From: Fluviicola sp.
Lineage (GTDB): Bacteria > Bacteroidota > Bacteroidia > Flavobacteriales_D > Crocinitomicaceae
Length of the DNA: 47,601 nt
Assembly (NCBI GenBank): GCA_002733985.1
Contig: NVXP01000025.1
Span: 5,812-53,412, forward strand
Direction of reading: 5' to 3'
Below the pieces are notes generated by a model. The model did no database searches. It had not been told where the DNA came from and worked only from the letters and a program-made list of their open reading frames with translations. The position numbers and the translations under genes were made by a program. This document shows, piece by piece, positions 8,884-20,150 of this stretch (position 1 is the first letter of the stretch; every line of letters starts with the position of its first letter).

Positions 8884-10359
8884 TTAATACGCTTTAGCAA
8901 AAATCACTCTTCCTTCAGAAGGTTTTCCAGTTACCATACATTTTCCTTTTTCGTCTTTTCGATCGAGAGGAATACATCGAATTGTAGCTTTTGTCTCCTG
9001 TTTAATTTTCTCTTCCGTCTCAGCTGTTCCATCCCAATGAGCCAAGAAGAAACCACCTTTAGCCTCTAATTCTTGTTTGAACTCATCATACGTCTCAACA
9101 GTATGCGTGCGTTCTGTTCTGAATGCCTTTGCTTTATTCAAAAGATTCACTTGAATTTCTGCAAGAAGCTTTTCAATAAAAGCATCTACCCCATCGAATT
9201 CAACAACCTCTTTCGTTTTTTCATCGCGACGAGCAACTTCTATATTCCCAGCTTCAAAATCACGCATCCCCATCGCTAAACGAACAGGAATCCCTTTTGA
9301 TTCATATTCAGCGAACTTCCAACCTGGTCTTCTGTTGTCGTCATCATCGTATTTGAATGAAATACCTTTCGCTTTCAATTTCGCACCCAATTCCTTGAAT
9401 TTCTCAGAGATTCTCTCCAAGTCTTCAGGTGTTTTATAAATTGGAATAGCCACAACTTGAATAGGAGCCAAATTTGGAGGCAATACCAAACCAGCATCAT
9501 CTGAGTGCGTCATGATCAATGCACCCATTAGACGCGTTGAAACTCCCCAAGAAGTTGCCCAAACATAATCACGAACGCCATCTTTATCGGAGAACTTAAC
9601 ATCAAATGCTTTTGCGAAATTTTGACCCAAAAAGTGAGAAGTTCCAGCTTGAAGCGCTTTACCATCTTGCATCATTGCTTCAATACAATATGTTTCTAAT
9701 GCACCCGCAAATCGTTCACTCTCTGTTTTCAACCCTTGAATGACTGGCATCGCCATATACTCCTCAGCGAAATCAGCGTATACGTTGTTCATCAACTCAG
9801 CCTCTGTAATTGCTTCTTGCTTCGTTGCGTGAGCTGTATGACCTTCTTGCCACAAAAACTCTGTAGTACGAAGAAAAAGTCTTGTACGCATCTCCCAACG
9901 AACAACATTCGCCCATTGATTGATTAGTATTGGTAAATCTCTATATGATTGAATCCAATTTTTATATGAATTCCAGATAATCGTTTCTGAGGTAGGGCGA
10001 ATAATCAATTCCTCCTCAAGTTTCGCGTCTGGATCAACAATTATTCCGCTTCCATCCTCTGCATTCTTCAAACGGTAATGAGTAACGACTGCACATTCTT
10101 TTGCAAATCCCTCAATATGACTCGCTTCTTTACTTAAATACGATTTAGGAATCAACAGTGGGAAATAAGCATTCGAATGCCCTGTTTCCTTGAACTTTTT
10201 GTCCAACACATCTTTAATATTCTCCCAGATAGCAAACCCGTAAGGTTTGATAATCATACATCCTTTCACATCTGAATGTTCAGCTAGATCAGCTCTGCCA
10301 ACTAATTCATTGTACCATTTAGAATAATCCTCTTCTCGTGTTGTATATTTTTGGGCCAT
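8884..10359 (-). CDS. proS: Prolyl-tRNA synthetase
   Basis: Class II aaRS motifs: [33 protein letters not shown]-like stretch ([22 protein letters not shown]), [10 protein letters not shown]-terminus. Confidence 0.97.
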   Translation of the reverse strand: MAQKYTTREEDYSKWYNELVGRADLAEHSDVKGCMIIKPYGFAIWENIKDVLDKKFKETGHSNAYFPLLIPKSYLSKEASHIEGFAKECAVVTHYRLKNAEDGSGIIVDPDAKLEEELIIRPTSETIIWNSYKNWIQSYRDLPILINQWANVVRWEMRTRLFLRTTEFLWQEGHTAHATKQEAITEAELMNNVYADFAEEYMAMPVIQGLKTESERFAGALETYCIEAMMQDGKALQAGTSHFLGQNFAKAFDVKFSDKDGVRDYVWATSWGVSTRLMGALIMTHSDDAGLVLPPNLAPIQVVAIPIYKTPEDLERISEKFKELGAKLKAKGISFKYDDDDNRRPGWKFAEYESKGIPVRLAMGMRDFEAGNIEVARRDEKTKEVVEFDGVDAFIEKLLAEIQVNLLNKAKAFRTERTHTVETYDEFKQELEAKGGFFLAHWDGTAETEEKIKQETKATIRCIPLDRKDEKGKCMVTGKPSEGRVIFAKAY

Positions 10360-10429
10360 CTTCTCGTTATCGGTTAATTTAAGAGGAACAAAGATAGAAA
10401 ATTAGGATGGTTTCGAATGTATAGAAATG

Positions 10430-10460
10430 AAAAAAGGGAGATCCAGAGACCTCCCTTGTA
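10430..10460 (-). terminator. Intrinsic terminator of the 10480-10680 ORF
   Basis: aaaaaaGGGAGatCCAGAGAcCTCCC; minus strand ends in T-tract. Confidence 0.7.
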
Positions 10461-10479
10461 ATATCTAAATTGACTTAGA

Positions 10480-10680
10480 TTATTTTACCACTTCCAAACA
10501 AACCGTTTGAATCATATCATCCACGAAACGAATAGATAAGAAGTACGTTCCGTTTACAAATTGAGAGGCATTAACCATCGCTTCAATTCCCGATAAACCT
10601 CTAGTATAAATCCAATTCCCGGAAAGATCAGAGGTGTATACTGCTTCCATTTCAGATGAACTACTTCCCGCCAAAATCAC
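10480..10680 (-). CDS. Short protein with T9SS-like C-terminal sorting domain; possible gene remnant
   Basis: GTG-start ORF; sequence ...VYTSDLSGNWIYTRGLSGIEAMVNASQFVNGTYFLSIRFVDDMIQTVCLEVVK resembles a T9SS type A sorting domain; no ATG upstream in frame before a stop. Confidence 0.45.
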   Translation of the reverse strand: MILAGSSSSEMEAVYTSDLSGNWIYTRGLSGIEAMVNASQFVNGTYFLSIRFVDDMIQTVCLEVVK

Positions 10681-10757
10681 AGAAAGTAAGAATAGAATAT
10701 TTTCACCGGTCTATTTTTCACTAAGACACGTGACAAACCAAAAACGACAAAATAATA

Positions 10758-12287
10758 TTAGGTATTCAGAACCCTCATCGCCTCAGCAAAGGAAACTTTA
10801 TTTAATTTACTGTAAATCCAAGCTGAAACATTGAAGTATTCCAAAATTGCGCGTTCATTGTGATCCTCGAGCAATTCTTTTATCTCCTTATCCATTTTTT
10901 CGAAAATTTCCAATTGGTTCACACTAGTATGTGTTTTTGACAATTTTCGAATGTGCCTGATGCACGTATTTTCAATTTGATAATCCCTGTCGTGCTTACT
11001 AAGGTAGCGATTGGTTGATTTCACTACATAATCAAGGAAGTCATAGTTTTCAAGCTCATAATGGATCACAAGGTTGAATAACCGTGCGAAACTGTAGATG
11101 TCTTGACGTAAATTCTGCTCGTTATCATTCAGAACTTCATTCAAATATTGAAGTGCCTTTTTGTATTCTCCAATTCCGAAATAACTATACGCCTTATTGT
11201 AGGTTAAAACTAATTCCATTTCCTTGGATATCTTTTCACCGTAGGCATTCTGCTCTTTTTCGATGGCAGGAATTAACTCAACACATTTCTGAAACTCTCC
11301 TTGGGAATGCAAAAGAATCAACTCTTGACTCGCGACATTTCCAAAAATTCTAACGGAGATATCTACCGAATTAAATCCTTTTCGATCTGTTAATGCACGA
11401 ATATCTCGAATGAGGTTTTCAGCCATCTCAAACTCTTTGCTGTCTATGTAGCAGCGAAGAAGATGAAAAAGCGTCATGACATATCGTTGTCCAGAATCTT
11501 GTTTTATTAATGGGTTATTATCTAAAATTTCTCTAGTTCTATTGAAAAATTGAAAGCTGTCGTTGTAATTCCTATTTGTTGCTGCACATAAGCCTTTAAT
11601 GTAGTAACACATCGAAGCTGCTTTCGTAGACAAGGCCGTATTCTTACCTTTAATCAAGTGGTAATCAGCTATTTCTTCAACCAAATCACGTTCCCTTTCA
11701 TTTCGCGTAAACCCTCCACTCCTAAAAATCAAGTTGATTTTCGAATAGATGATTGTGTATTCTGCAAGATTCCTAAGTTTAGCGATCACCATTTCTTCTT
11801 CAGCAACCAACTTGTCCAGGTCAGTTGAAAATTCACCTGCTTCGTAAGCAGATTCCAACAATCTTTTTTCCCAACTAATTAATTCGAACCAATAATAGAA
11901 TTTTTCATACTTCTCAGCTGTAGATTTTGCGCGAACTACAAATTTCTCACATTCGCGATAAAGCGCTTTATTGTATAAAATCTCTACGTTCTTGATCTCT
12001 TGCTTCAGTGTACTATTTACAGATTGCTCACTGTAGTAAGCTCGAAGGCTCTTTAGAATTAATTTATAGAGGTGGTTTTTCTCAGATGGAAGGTGTTTAA
12101 TGAACGTTTCACCTTTGAATTCATTCTTTAATTCCTGCTCCTCGTAGAGATTTTGTTTCTCAATGAAATCAAATATTTTCAAGTAATTCTTATCTCCAGA
12201 CTGCAAGGAAGAAGACAATTTGAAAAAGCGCTTTTCAGACTTCGTTAATGACTTGATCAATTTAAACAACTCAGTAGAAGGCTTCAT
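10758..12287 (-). CDS. Hypothetical helical-repeat (TPR-like) protein, 509 aa
   Basis: Long ORF with alpha-helical repeats (YNKAYSYFGIGEYKKALQYLNEVL). Confidence 0.8.
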   Translation of the reverse strand: MKPSTELFKLIKSLTKSEKRFFKLSSSLQSGDKNYLKIFDFIEKQNLYEEQELKNEFKGETFIKHLPSEKNHLYKLILKSLRAYYSEQSVNSTLKQEIKNVEILYNKALYRECEKFVVRAKSTAEKYEKFYYWFELISWEKRLLESAYEAGEFSTDLDKLVAEEEMVIAKLRNLAEYTIIYSKINLIFRSGGFTRNERERDLVEEIADYHLIKGKNTALSTKAASMCYYIKGLCAATNRNYNDSFQFFNRTREILDNNPLIKQDSGQRYVMTLFHLLRCYIDSKEFEMAENLIRDIRALTDRKGFNSVDISVRIFGNVASQELILLHSQGEFQKCVELIPAIEKEQNAYGEKISKEMELVLTYNKAYSYFGIGEYKKALQYLNEVLNDNEQNLRQDIYSFARLFNLVIHYELENYDFLDYVVKSTNRYLSKHDRDYQIENTCIRHIRKLSKTHTSVNQLEIFEKMDKEIKELLEDHNERAILEYFNVSAWIYSKLNKVSFAEAMRVLNT

Positions 12288-12451
12288 AAAGGAGATTTTA
12301 GAGATACTTTAACGCCTAAATTAAGCATTAAGAATGAAATGATAAAGGTATCTTAACCAATATTTCATTTTGCGGTAATTCGTAGTACTTCTTGCGTGTA
12401 GCTTAATAAGCTTGAAATCCTACTAAAAAATGATAGCGTTGAAAATACAAG

Positions 12452-12480
12452 AAAGGCCTTGGTTTCCCAAGGCCTTTCGC
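12452..12480 (-). terminator. Terminator of glucosaminidase/LysM gene
   Basis: GAAAGGCCTTGG-TTTC-CCAAGGCCTTTC perfect 12-bp stem downstream of the 12514 stop; weak U-tract. Confidence 0.6.
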
Positions 12481-12513
12481 AAACAACAACAAACTAAAAC
12501 CGTCCGGATTAAA

Positions 12514-13449
12514 TCATCGGAGGGTAACTTTATCACCGACAGACAAAACAACATTATTGTCGGTGAATCCGTTCATTCGCGCAATTGATTTGGCTGTTAC
12601 ACCATACTTTTGCGACAATTGATTAATGGAAGTCTCTTCCTTAACCGTAATTTCTTTTTTCTTCTTGAACCATCCGCCATCACGTTTTGGTTTCAAGTAA
12701 ATTTTATCTCCTTCTTCAAGAAAATCTTTCTTTGAATCGAAATCATTGTATCGATACAGTTGACCCAATGTTAAATCAAATTCTTGCGAGATTTTGTAGA
12801 ATGTATCTCCTTTTTTTGCAACGATATATTTCGTCTTCTTACCTTGAATCGTTACTTCATGTTTATTAGACATTGATTCGCGAGCTGCAATTAACTCTGG
12901 TTGAGCAATGATTTCAGGAATCAAGCCTCCTTTATCATATTGACTCAATTCTAAATCTTCAATTAGCTTAATCAATAACTGAGGATATTGTGGATTCGTT
13001 GCGTAACCTGCTTTTCTCAACCCTTTCGCCCAGCCCTTATAGTTTGTCATTTCGAGATCAAACAAAAACGCATAGCGATCATATTTGTTCAAAAACAAAC
13101 TGTGATCCTTGTACGAATCACCTGCTGAATTGTATACACGAAAGCACTCACCTTTCGAATCGTCGTCCATGTACATTTTATCTCCGGTCCAACCGTGACA
13201 TTTAATTCCGAAGTGATTTTTGCCTTTAACGGCTAATCGAGAATTTCCAGAAGCACTTTCCAAAATCCCTTGGGCTAATGTAATACTTGCAGGAATGTTG
13301 TGCTCCTTCATTTGCTGAATAGCTTCAGATTTCCATTGATCGACATAATCGCTTTTGGATAGTTTCTGATGCGTATTCGCTTGACTAGAAATAGCCAGAA
13401 GCACGCTAACTGAGGTGAGAAATAATTTCATAATGTTGTTGTTTTGCAT
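12514..13449 (-). CDS. Glucosaminidase-domain protein with LysM repeats (peptidoglycan hydrolase)
   Basis: SITLAQGILESASGNSRLAVKGKNHFGIKCH...; two LysM-like regions (YIVAKKGDTFYKISQEFDLTLGQLYRYN; ITVKEETSINQLSQKYGVTAKSIARMNG); start may be MKLFL at 13431. Confidence 0.9.
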   Translation of the reverse strand: MQNNNIMKLFLTSVSVLLAISSQANTHQKLSKSDYVDQWKSEAIQQMKEHNIPASITLAQGILESASGNSRLAVKGKNHFGIKCHGWTGDKMYMDDDSKGECFRVYNSAGDSYKDHSLFLNKYDRYAFLFDLEMTNYKGWAKGLRKAGYATNPQYPQLLIKLIEDLELSQYDKGGLIPEIIAQPELIAARESMSNKHEVTIQGKKTKYIVAKKGDTFYKISQEFDLTLGQLYRYNDFDSKKDFLEEGDKIYLKPKRDGGWFKKKKEITVKEETSINQLSQKYGVTAKSIARMNGFTDNNVVLSVGDKVTLR

Positions 13450-13645
13450 TTCTTATTACGCTAGTTTCTCGAATTGGTTACGGTAAATTGTTGAAAACTT
13501 TGTTTTTGTTGTTCATAACTCATCAAAGTGAGTGTTTACAAGACATTCTGTCAGTCTAAATCAGCCTACACTGTCAAAAATTCAGTATTTATGAATAGAT
13601 TTCGTAGTGGTTCGGAATTTGACGATTCGATAGAAAACAGATTTA

Positions 13646-16270
13646 ATGGATATCAATAAACTTACGATTCGAACGCAGGAAGTACTTCAGAAAGCACAGA
13701 ATCTTGCTGTTGAATCAACAAATCAAATAATCGAGCCTGGACATATCCTAAAAGCAATGTTCGAGGTAGACAGAGATGTTATACCCTATATATTAAATGA
13801 ATTAGATGTAAATCAAGGCATTCTGAAACTTGCTACATCTAAAATAATAGAATCATATCCACGCGTAACAGGTGGGCAAATGCACTTATCGAGTCAATCA
13901 AATAAACTATTTGACAATGCCTTCAATGAAATGAAGCAATTCAAAGACGAGTTTGTTTCATTAGAGATTCTCTTTTTCGCACTCACCTATTCTACTGAAT
14001 CGATCGGTGAATTATTAAAGGATAATGGCATCACACGTAAAAAATTAAAAGAAAGCATTATGAGTTTAAGAAATGGCGATTCCGTGACTTCACATAGTCC
14101 AGAAGGAACGTACAAATCTTTAGAGAAGTTCGCGAATAATTTAAATGAAATGGCGAAAACAGGAAAACTAGATCCTGTGATCGGTCGGGACGATGAAATT
14201 CGCCGGGTTTTGCAAATTCTAACAAGAAGAAGAAAGAACAATCCGATTCTTATTGGTGAACCTGGAGTTGGAAAAACGGCAATTGCTGAAGGAATTGCGC
14301 ATCGAATTGTTGAGGGTGACGTTCCTGAAAACCTTAAGAGTAAAATCGTTTACTCCTTGGATATGGGTTCATTAATCGCCGGAGCGAAATACAAAGGTGA
14401 ATTCGAAGAGCGCTTGAAAGCAGTGATCAAAGAAGTCACAAATGCCGAAGGAGAGATCATCTTGTTCATTGATGAAATCCACACATTGGTTGGCGCTGGA
14501 AGCGGTGGCGAAGGTGCAATGGATGCAGCGAACATTTTGAAACCAGCTTTGGCTCGAGGAGAACTTCGAGCAGTTGGTGCAACAACTTTGAGTGAATACC
14601 AGAAGTATTTTGAAAAGGACAAAGCATTAGTGCGTCGTTTTCAAACAGTATTGGTTGAAGAACCGAATACGGAAGATTCCATTTCAATCTTGCGTGGGAT
14701 TAAGGAAAAGTACGAGAATCATCACAAGGTGCTCATCAAAGATGAGGCAATCATCAGTGCTGTTGAACTTTCTCAGCGATACATTACTGAGCGACAACTT
14801 CCAGACAAAGCAATTGACCTAATTGATGAAGCAGCATCTAAATTACGGATGGAAATCAACTCAAAACCGGAAGAACTGGATGAGCTTGAGCGGAAAATCA
14901 TGCAATTGGAAATCGAAAAAGAAGCCATCAAGCGTGAGAACGACACCCATAAAGTAAATACACTTAATCGCGAATTAGCAGAATTGGTTGAAAAACGAGA
15001 TGTATTCAAAGCTAAATGGCAATCCGAGAGAAACGTAGTAGACGCAATTCAAACAATTAAGAAAGACATTGAGAACCTGAAACTGGAAGCGGATCAAGCT
15101 GAGCGATCAGGGGATTACGGAAAGGTTGCTGAGATTAGATACGGCAGAATTAAAGAAGCGGAAAAGAAACTAGACGCGACGAAGCAAGAGTTAATATCTA
15201 TTCAAGCGGACTCCAAGATGATCAAGGAAGAAGTTGATGCGGAGGAAATTGCTGAAGTTGTTTCGAAATGGACGGGAATTCCAGTGAACAAAATGTTGGA
15301 AGGAGAAAAAGCAAAACTCCTTCGACTGGAAGATGAACTTTCTAAACGCGTTATTGGTCAACACGAAGCAATTGGAGCATTGTCAGATGCTGTTCGACGT
15401 TCTCGCGCAGGCTTACAGGATGAAAAACGCCCAATTGGGTCCTTCATTTTCCTAGGAACAACAGGTGTTGGTAAGACTGAGTTAGCGAAAACTCTCGCAG
15501 ATTACCTCTTCAATGATGAAAACGCCATGACCCGAATCGACATGAGTGAGTACCAAGAGAAGCATTCTGTGAGTCGATTAGTTGGAGCGCCTCCAGGATA
15601 CATTGGTTACGAAGAAGGTGGACAATTGACGGAAGCTGTTCGAAGGCGCCCCTACTCGATTATTCTCTTTGATGAAATCGAAAAAGCACATCCTGATGTT
15701 TTCAATGTTCTTCTCCAAGTACTGGATGAAGGAAGATTGACAGATAACAAAGGACGGACAGTCAATTTCAAGAATACAATTATCATCATGACTTCGAACA
15801 TGGGATCAGATTTGATTCATGAAGAGTTCGAAGGACTTGATGAGTCTGAATTTCCACGTGCAGCAGAAAAAGCTGAGTTAAAAGTATTGGAATTATTGAA
15901 ACAAATAATTCGACCTGAATTCTTAAATAGAATAGACGAAACGATATTATTTCTCCCACTCACAAAACAAAACATTCGAGAGATCGTTACATTACAAGTG
16001 AAGGGACTTCAAAAACGGTTGGCAAACCAGGGAATAAACTTGGTTGTAAAGGATGAAGCACTTGATTGGATAGCAGAAGCTGGATATGATCCATTCTTCG
16101 GCGCACGACCAGTTAAACGTGTAATTCAAAAGCACGTAATGAATGAATTGTCAAAAGCAGTACTTGGTGACAAGATTGATTCCAGTAAGAATGTCATAAT
16201 GGACATTTTTGATGGTCAAATTGTTTTTCGCAAACCGATAAATGAGGAAGAAGAAATTATCCTTGACTAG
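13646..16270 (+). CDS. clpB: ATP-dependent disaggregase ClpB
   Basis: Two AAA+ modules ([30 protein letters not shown]), coiled-coil M domain, Clp_N domain, [17 protein letters not shown]-terminal motif. Confidence 0.97.
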   Translation: MDINKLTIRTQEVLQKAQNLAVESTNQIIEPGHILKAMFEVDRDVIPYILNELDVNQGILKLATSKIIESYPRVTGGQMHLSSQSNKLFDNAFNEMKQFKDEFVSLEILFFALTYSTESIGELLKDNGITRKKLKESIMSLRNGDSVTSHSPEGTYKSLEKFANNLNEMAKTGKLDPVIGRDDEIRRVLQILTRRRKNNPILIGEPGVGKTAIAEGIAHRIVEGDVPENLKSKIVYSLDMGSLIAGAKYKGEFEERLKAVIKEVTNAEGEIILFIDEIHTLVGAGSGGEGAMDAANILKPALARGELRAVGATTLSEYQKYFEKDKALVRRFQTVLVEEPNTEDSISILRGIKEKYENHHKVLIKDEAIISAVELSQRYITERQLPDKAIDLIDEAASKLRMEINSKPEELDELERKIMQLEIEKEAIKRENDTHKVNTLNRELAELVEKRDVFKAKWQSERNVVDAIQTIKKDIENLKLEADQAERSGDYGKVAEIRYGRIKEAEKKLDATKQELISIQADSKMIKEEVDAEEIAEVVSKWTGIPVNKMLEGEKAKLLRLEDELSKRVIGQHEAIGALSDAVRRSRAGLQDEKRPIGSFIFLGTTGVGKTELAKTLADYLFNDENAMTRIDMSEYQEKHSVSRLVGAPPGYIGYEEGGQLTEAVRRRPYSIILFDEIEKAHPDVFNVLLQVLDEGRLTDNKGRTVNFKNTIIIMTSNMGSDLIHEEFEGLDESEFPRAAEKAELKVLELLKQIIRPEFLNRIDETILFLPLTKQNIREIVTLQVKGLQKRLANQGINLVVKDEALDWIAEAGYDPFFGARPVKRVIQKHVMNELSKAVLGDKIDSSKNVIMDIFDGQIVFRKPINEEEEIILD

Positions 16271-16294
16271 AACAATTAGTTAAAAGTTACATGA

Positions 16295-16332
16295 GGGCGT
16301 TTTCCGATAATTATCGGAAGACGCCCTTTTTT
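16295..16332 (+). terminator. Intrinsic terminator of clpB with CCGAT-N4-ATCGG apex
   Basis: GGGCGTTTTCCGATAATTATCGGAAGACGCCC + TTTTTT. Confidence 0.9.
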
Positions 16333-16365
16333 ATGTCCTAATCTATCCGTATTTTCGGAGAACTT

Positions 16366-16878
16366 ATGAAACGAGTTCGAATTATTGCTTCTACCTTAAG
16401 CTTGATTGCTTTTTTGTTATGTGCTTGGTCTCTCTTTGAATTATTTCAAGAAGGTGATGACTTGGTTGGAACATCAATTAACCTCGTCTATTTCTTTACC
16501 CTGCTGATTTCCTTTTTGTGCTTTCGAATTTCCCTGGGCTATTCTACTCGCATCAATCCAATAATCGCTGGACTTTCAATAGCTATAATTGGCTTAGGAA
16601 CATATACATGGATTTATCCACCAGAACTGTTAACACTTGGAAAAATCACCTTGGGACTGATTCCATTATTACTTGGAACCACCTTAATGCTGATTGTTAA
16701 AGCTGCATCGAAATGGTCTAGAGTTCTACAGTTACTGCTTGGAGTTATTGCGGTGACCTTATCAAGTTGTGTTTTCCTTGGAGTGAATGAAACATTAATC
16801 TACACCTTCGCACTTGCCGGAATAATCCTCGCTTCTTTATCAGTGGTGGCGTATTTAATTTTCGCTCGAACTAGTTGA
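16366..16878 (+). CDS. Hypothetical multi-pass membrane protein, 170 aa
   Basis: ORF with ~6 hydrophobic segments. Confidence 0.65.
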   Translation: MKRVRIIASTLSLIAFLLCAWSLFELFQEGDDLVGTSINLVYFFTLLISFLCFRISLGYSTRINPIIAGLSIAIIGLGTYTWIYPPELLTLGKITLGLIPLLLGTTLMLIVKAASKWSRVLQLLLGVIAVTLSSCVFLGVNETLIYTFALAGIILASLSVVAYLIFARTS

Positions 16879-17782
16879 TATACGTCCCATATCCATGAAG
16901 GCGTTTCATCCAATATTCTGATTTTTCCACATCCGTGATAATAATTCCACTTCCAGAACTAGCATGGATCATCTGAAGAGGTCGCCCAATATTCGAAACA
17001 ACAATTCCAACATGCGAAATCCCCGATCCATTATTAAAGAAAACAAGATCGCCTTTTTGCACATCTTTTGCTTTCAGCTTTTTAGATGTAACATACTGAT
17101 CTGCAGCTCTACGTGGTAAAGTCACACCGTTCTGGTCCATAACATAAGACGTAAACCCTGAACAATCAAACCCACCAGGTTTACTACCGGCCCAAACATA
17201 AGGAGTTCCTAATTGCTGTTTTGCAACAGTCATGATTTCTCCACGAAGACCAATAATCTCTACGCTTTCAACTTCAGTTGTTGCCGGTACCACAGCAACA
17301 TGATTTGCTGAATTCCCAGCATCTACATTGGGAACATCTTCAAATAAACGATCAATTAATTCCTGTACCTCTTCAAAAGATTCTTGATTCCCCATTCGCT
17401 TGAGGTCAGCGGTCCACGAAATCAAATCAGACCGAAGCCATGAAAGTTCATACATGTGGGCATTGAATATTTTAGTTCCGTCTGAAGACCGTTTCACATC
17501 GATAAAAAGTTTCTCTGCCGTTTCTAAAGCTTCAGGATGACGAGATAACCAAAATCCATTTTGACACAATTGAAACAAGCTGATACTTCGGTAATATGTG
17601 GGCATCATTGAATAATCGTATTCAGGTTTGTCCAATAAACGACCCGAAACACGGTATGTACGCTTGTAATGCCCTTGCGAGTAATACATTTCCAAACGAT
17701 CGAAATGTTTATTTTGACCGAATGCCGAATTCATCGTGAAAACGAACATAGCAATGACGAAAATCTTTAAGCTCTGATACAT
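16871..17782 (-). CDS. C40 family (NlpC/P60) cysteine peptidase
   Basis: GTPYVWAGSKPGGFDCSGFTSYVM ... VQKGDLVFFNNGSGISHVGIVV. Confidence 0.93.
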   Translation of the reverse strand: MYQSLKIFVIAMFVFTMNSAFGQNKHFDRLEMYYSQGHYKRTYRVSGRLLDKPEYDYSMMPTYYRSISLFQLCQNGFWLSRHPEALETAEKLFIDVKRSSDGTKIFNAHMYELSWLRSDLISWTADLKRMGNQESFEEVQELIDRLFEDVPNVDAGNSANHVAVVPATTEVESVEIIGLRGEIMTVAKQQLGTPYVWAGSKPGGFDCSGFTSYVMDQNGVTLPRRAADQYVTSKKLKAKDVQKGDLVFFNNGSGISHVGIVVSNIGRPLQMIHASSGSGIIITDVEKSEYWMKRLHGYGTYIN

Positions 17783-17980
17783 ACATTGCGAAATAACGAA
17801 AAAAACAGACCAATTTGACCGATCAAAAAAAAATCAATTCACAAAAACCGTGTTAATTAGAACTTGTGAGTTTAGAATTAACATATTTTGCCAATATTTT
17901 ACTGATACTTTCGAGAGAAATCACGTTATTTATTTTCTAGAATCATATTTGATTCATATTCCACGTATATAAACTTTAAT

Positions 17981-19579
17981 ATGATAAAATTATTTTCCCT
18001 TGTTGCACTGATTGGAACCTCAGTATTTAGTTATTCTCAGATCGATAAATCCAAAATTGCAACTACACAAAAGTTTGATGAAGTACTCACTTATGTTAAC
18101 AGCTTATATGTTGATGACGTGGATACTGAAAAATTAACAGATGCTGCAATCGTTGCCCTTCTTGAAAAGTTAGATCCTCACTCTAAGTTCATTTCTAAAG
18201 AAGAAGTAGATGATGCGAATCAGTCAATCAATGGGAATTTTGTTGGAATTGGAATTCGTTTTCAAATCTTGCGCGATACATTAATGGTTGTTGCAACAAT
18301 TCCTGGAGGTCCTTCTGCAAAGCTTGGGTTAATGCCGGGTGATAAAATTGTGAGGATTGGAACGGAAAACGTGGCTGGAATTGGTTTAAAGAATAGCCAA
18401 GTGCGTGATCGATTGCTGGGAGATCGTGGTACGAAAGTTACTGTTGCAGTTAAGCGTAAGAAAAAAGCATCTCCTATTGATTATGTGATCACTAGAGATA
18501 TAATCCCTGTCAATTCTGTAGATGCATCTTACATGATAAATGATAAAACTGGATACATCAAACTCAATTCATTCTCTAGATCTTCTCATAAAGAAGTGAA
18601 AAAAGCCATCCGTAATTTGAAAGAAGCCGGAATGACAAACCTCATATTTGACCTTCAAGGAAATGGTGGTGGATTGCTCTATGCTTCGAAATATTTGGCA
18701 GATGAATTCTTGTCTGATAATAAGTTGATTGTTTATTCAGAAGGACGTGCTCAGCCCCGCGCAGATTTAAGAGCTGAAAAGAAAGGACTTTGGGAAGATG
18801 GACGTTTGATTCTTCTGACAAATGAATATTCTGCATCGGCGAGTGAAATTTTATCAGGTGCGATTCAAGATTGGGATCGAGGATTGATCATTGGACGACG
18901 AACATTTGGTAAAGGACTTGTTCAGCGCCCGATTGATTTAACAGATGGTTCACAAATTCGCTTAACAATTGCTAGATACTACACACCAAGTGGGCGTTCA
19001 GTTCAAAAATCATATGAGAATTTGGATGATTATAGAAATGACCTATTGAATAGATATGATCGAGGAGAATTTTCTAACGAAGACTCAATTTCCCTTCCTG
19101 ATTCTTTGAAATATTATACGTTAATAAACAAGAGGACTGTTTATGGTGGTGGTGGAATCATGCCGGATCACTTTGTTCCATTGGACACGACTGAATCGAG
19201 TGATTTATTGACATCATTGATCCGTTCTGGGTCATTCAACAGTTATTCTTTGACTTACGTAGATGAAAATCGAGAAGAAATTTTGGTAGACTACCCCACT
19301 TTTGCTGATTTCAAGAAGAAATTCGAGGTGGATAAAAAGTTTATGTCCAAGTACTTGGAATACGCCAAAGAACAGGACGAAGAAATGGAAATGAACGAGG
19401 AGGAAATGAACACAAGCAGGTCCTTGATTAAACTTCGAATGAAAGCATTGATTGCACAGAATATTTGGGGATACAATGAATTCTATCAGATTTACAATGA
19501 TTCAAATGAAATACTTCAAAAAGCAATCGAAGTAATTGAATCAAGAGAGTACAAATCAGCATTGAAATCTCAAAAATAG
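17981..19579 (+). CDS. S41 family carboxy-terminal processing protease with PDZ domain
   Basis: PDZ region (GPSAKLGLMPGDKIVRI), LIFDLQGNGGG, EYSASASEILSGAIQD, FGKGLVQ. Confidence 0.93.
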   Translation: MIKLFSLVALIGTSVFSYSQIDKSKIATTQKFDEVLTYVNSLYVDDVDTEKLTDAAIVALLEKLDPHSKFISKEEVDDANQSINGNFVGIGIRFQILRDTLMVVATIPGGPSAKLGLMPGDKIVRIGTENVAGIGLKNSQVRDRLLGDRGTKVTVAVKRKKKASPIDYVITRDIIPVNSVDASYMINDKTGYIKLNSFSRSSHKEVKKAIRNLKEAGMTNLIFDLQGNGGGLLYASKYLADEFLSDNKLIVYSEGRAQPRADLRAEKKGLWEDGRLILLTNEYSASASEILSGAIQDWDRGLIIGRRTFGKGLVQRPIDLTDGSQIRLTIARYYTPSGRSVQKSYENLDDYRNDLLNRYDRGEFSNEDSISLPDSLKYYTLINKRTVYGGGGIMPDHFVPLDTTESSDLLTSLIRSGSFNSYSLTYVDENREEILVDYPTFADFKKKFEVDKKFMSKYLEYAKEQDEEMEMNEEEMNTSRSLIKLRMKALIAQNIWGYNEFYQIYNDSNEILQKAIEVIESREYKSALKSQK

Positions 19580-19623
19580 TCCAATCTATTTATTAATTTT
19601 GACTGAAGAAAGTTGAATACATT

Positions 19624-20136
19624 ATGAAAAAAACAATTGTTTCCATTTTTGCCTTAGCAGCCCTATTGACTGCTTGTAGTGAGCCTGATAATACAATCAT
19701 CAGTATGGAGGGTGAAGTTATATCAACAGTAACCGCTGATGCTGAATCAAATGCCAAATTGGACAAAGAGTTGTCTGGCTTTGAGAAAGAAGAAGCTGCA
19801 CGTGCTAAGGAAAAGGCAGAAAACATTACGACCTTGAAATTCGATAAAGTACTTCACGATTTTGGAGAAGTTGAATCGGAAGTTAAGAATACGACTTCAT
19901 TCATTGTAACGAATACAGGAAATAAGCCATTAATCATTAGTGATGTTTCAACTACATGTGGCTGTACGACTCCGAAGAAACCTGAAGGACCAATTGCTCC
20001 AGGAGCATCAGATGAGATTCAGGTGACATTTAAGTCGAAGCCTACGCAGAAGAACGAAATCAAGAAAACGATAACGATTACTGCCAATACAGCTGAGCGT
20101 GTTCACAAAGTGGATATTCGTGCATTTGTGAAGTAG
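19624..20136 (+). CDS. DUF1573-domain lipoprotein
   Basis: Lipobox LLTACSEPD; KVLHDFGEVESEVKNTTSFIVTNTGNKPLIISDVSTTCGCTTPKKP typical of DUF1573. Confidence 0.9.
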   Translation: MKKTIVSIFALAALLTACSEPDNTIISMEGEVISTVTADAESNAKLDKELSGFEKEEAARAKEKAENITTLKFDKVLHDFGEVESEVKNTTSFIVTNTGNKPLIISDVSTTCGCTTPKKPEGPIAPGASDEIQVTFKSKPTQKNEIKKTITITANTAERVHKVDIRAFVK

Positions 20137-20150
20137 GATTCGATTTTAGA

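Noticed and set aside
16925-16937. Additional DnaA-box-like TTTTCCACA
   Set aside because: Lies inside the NlpC/P60 CDS without the flanking 19-mer and TGTTAGTAA words; single 9-mers occur by chance.
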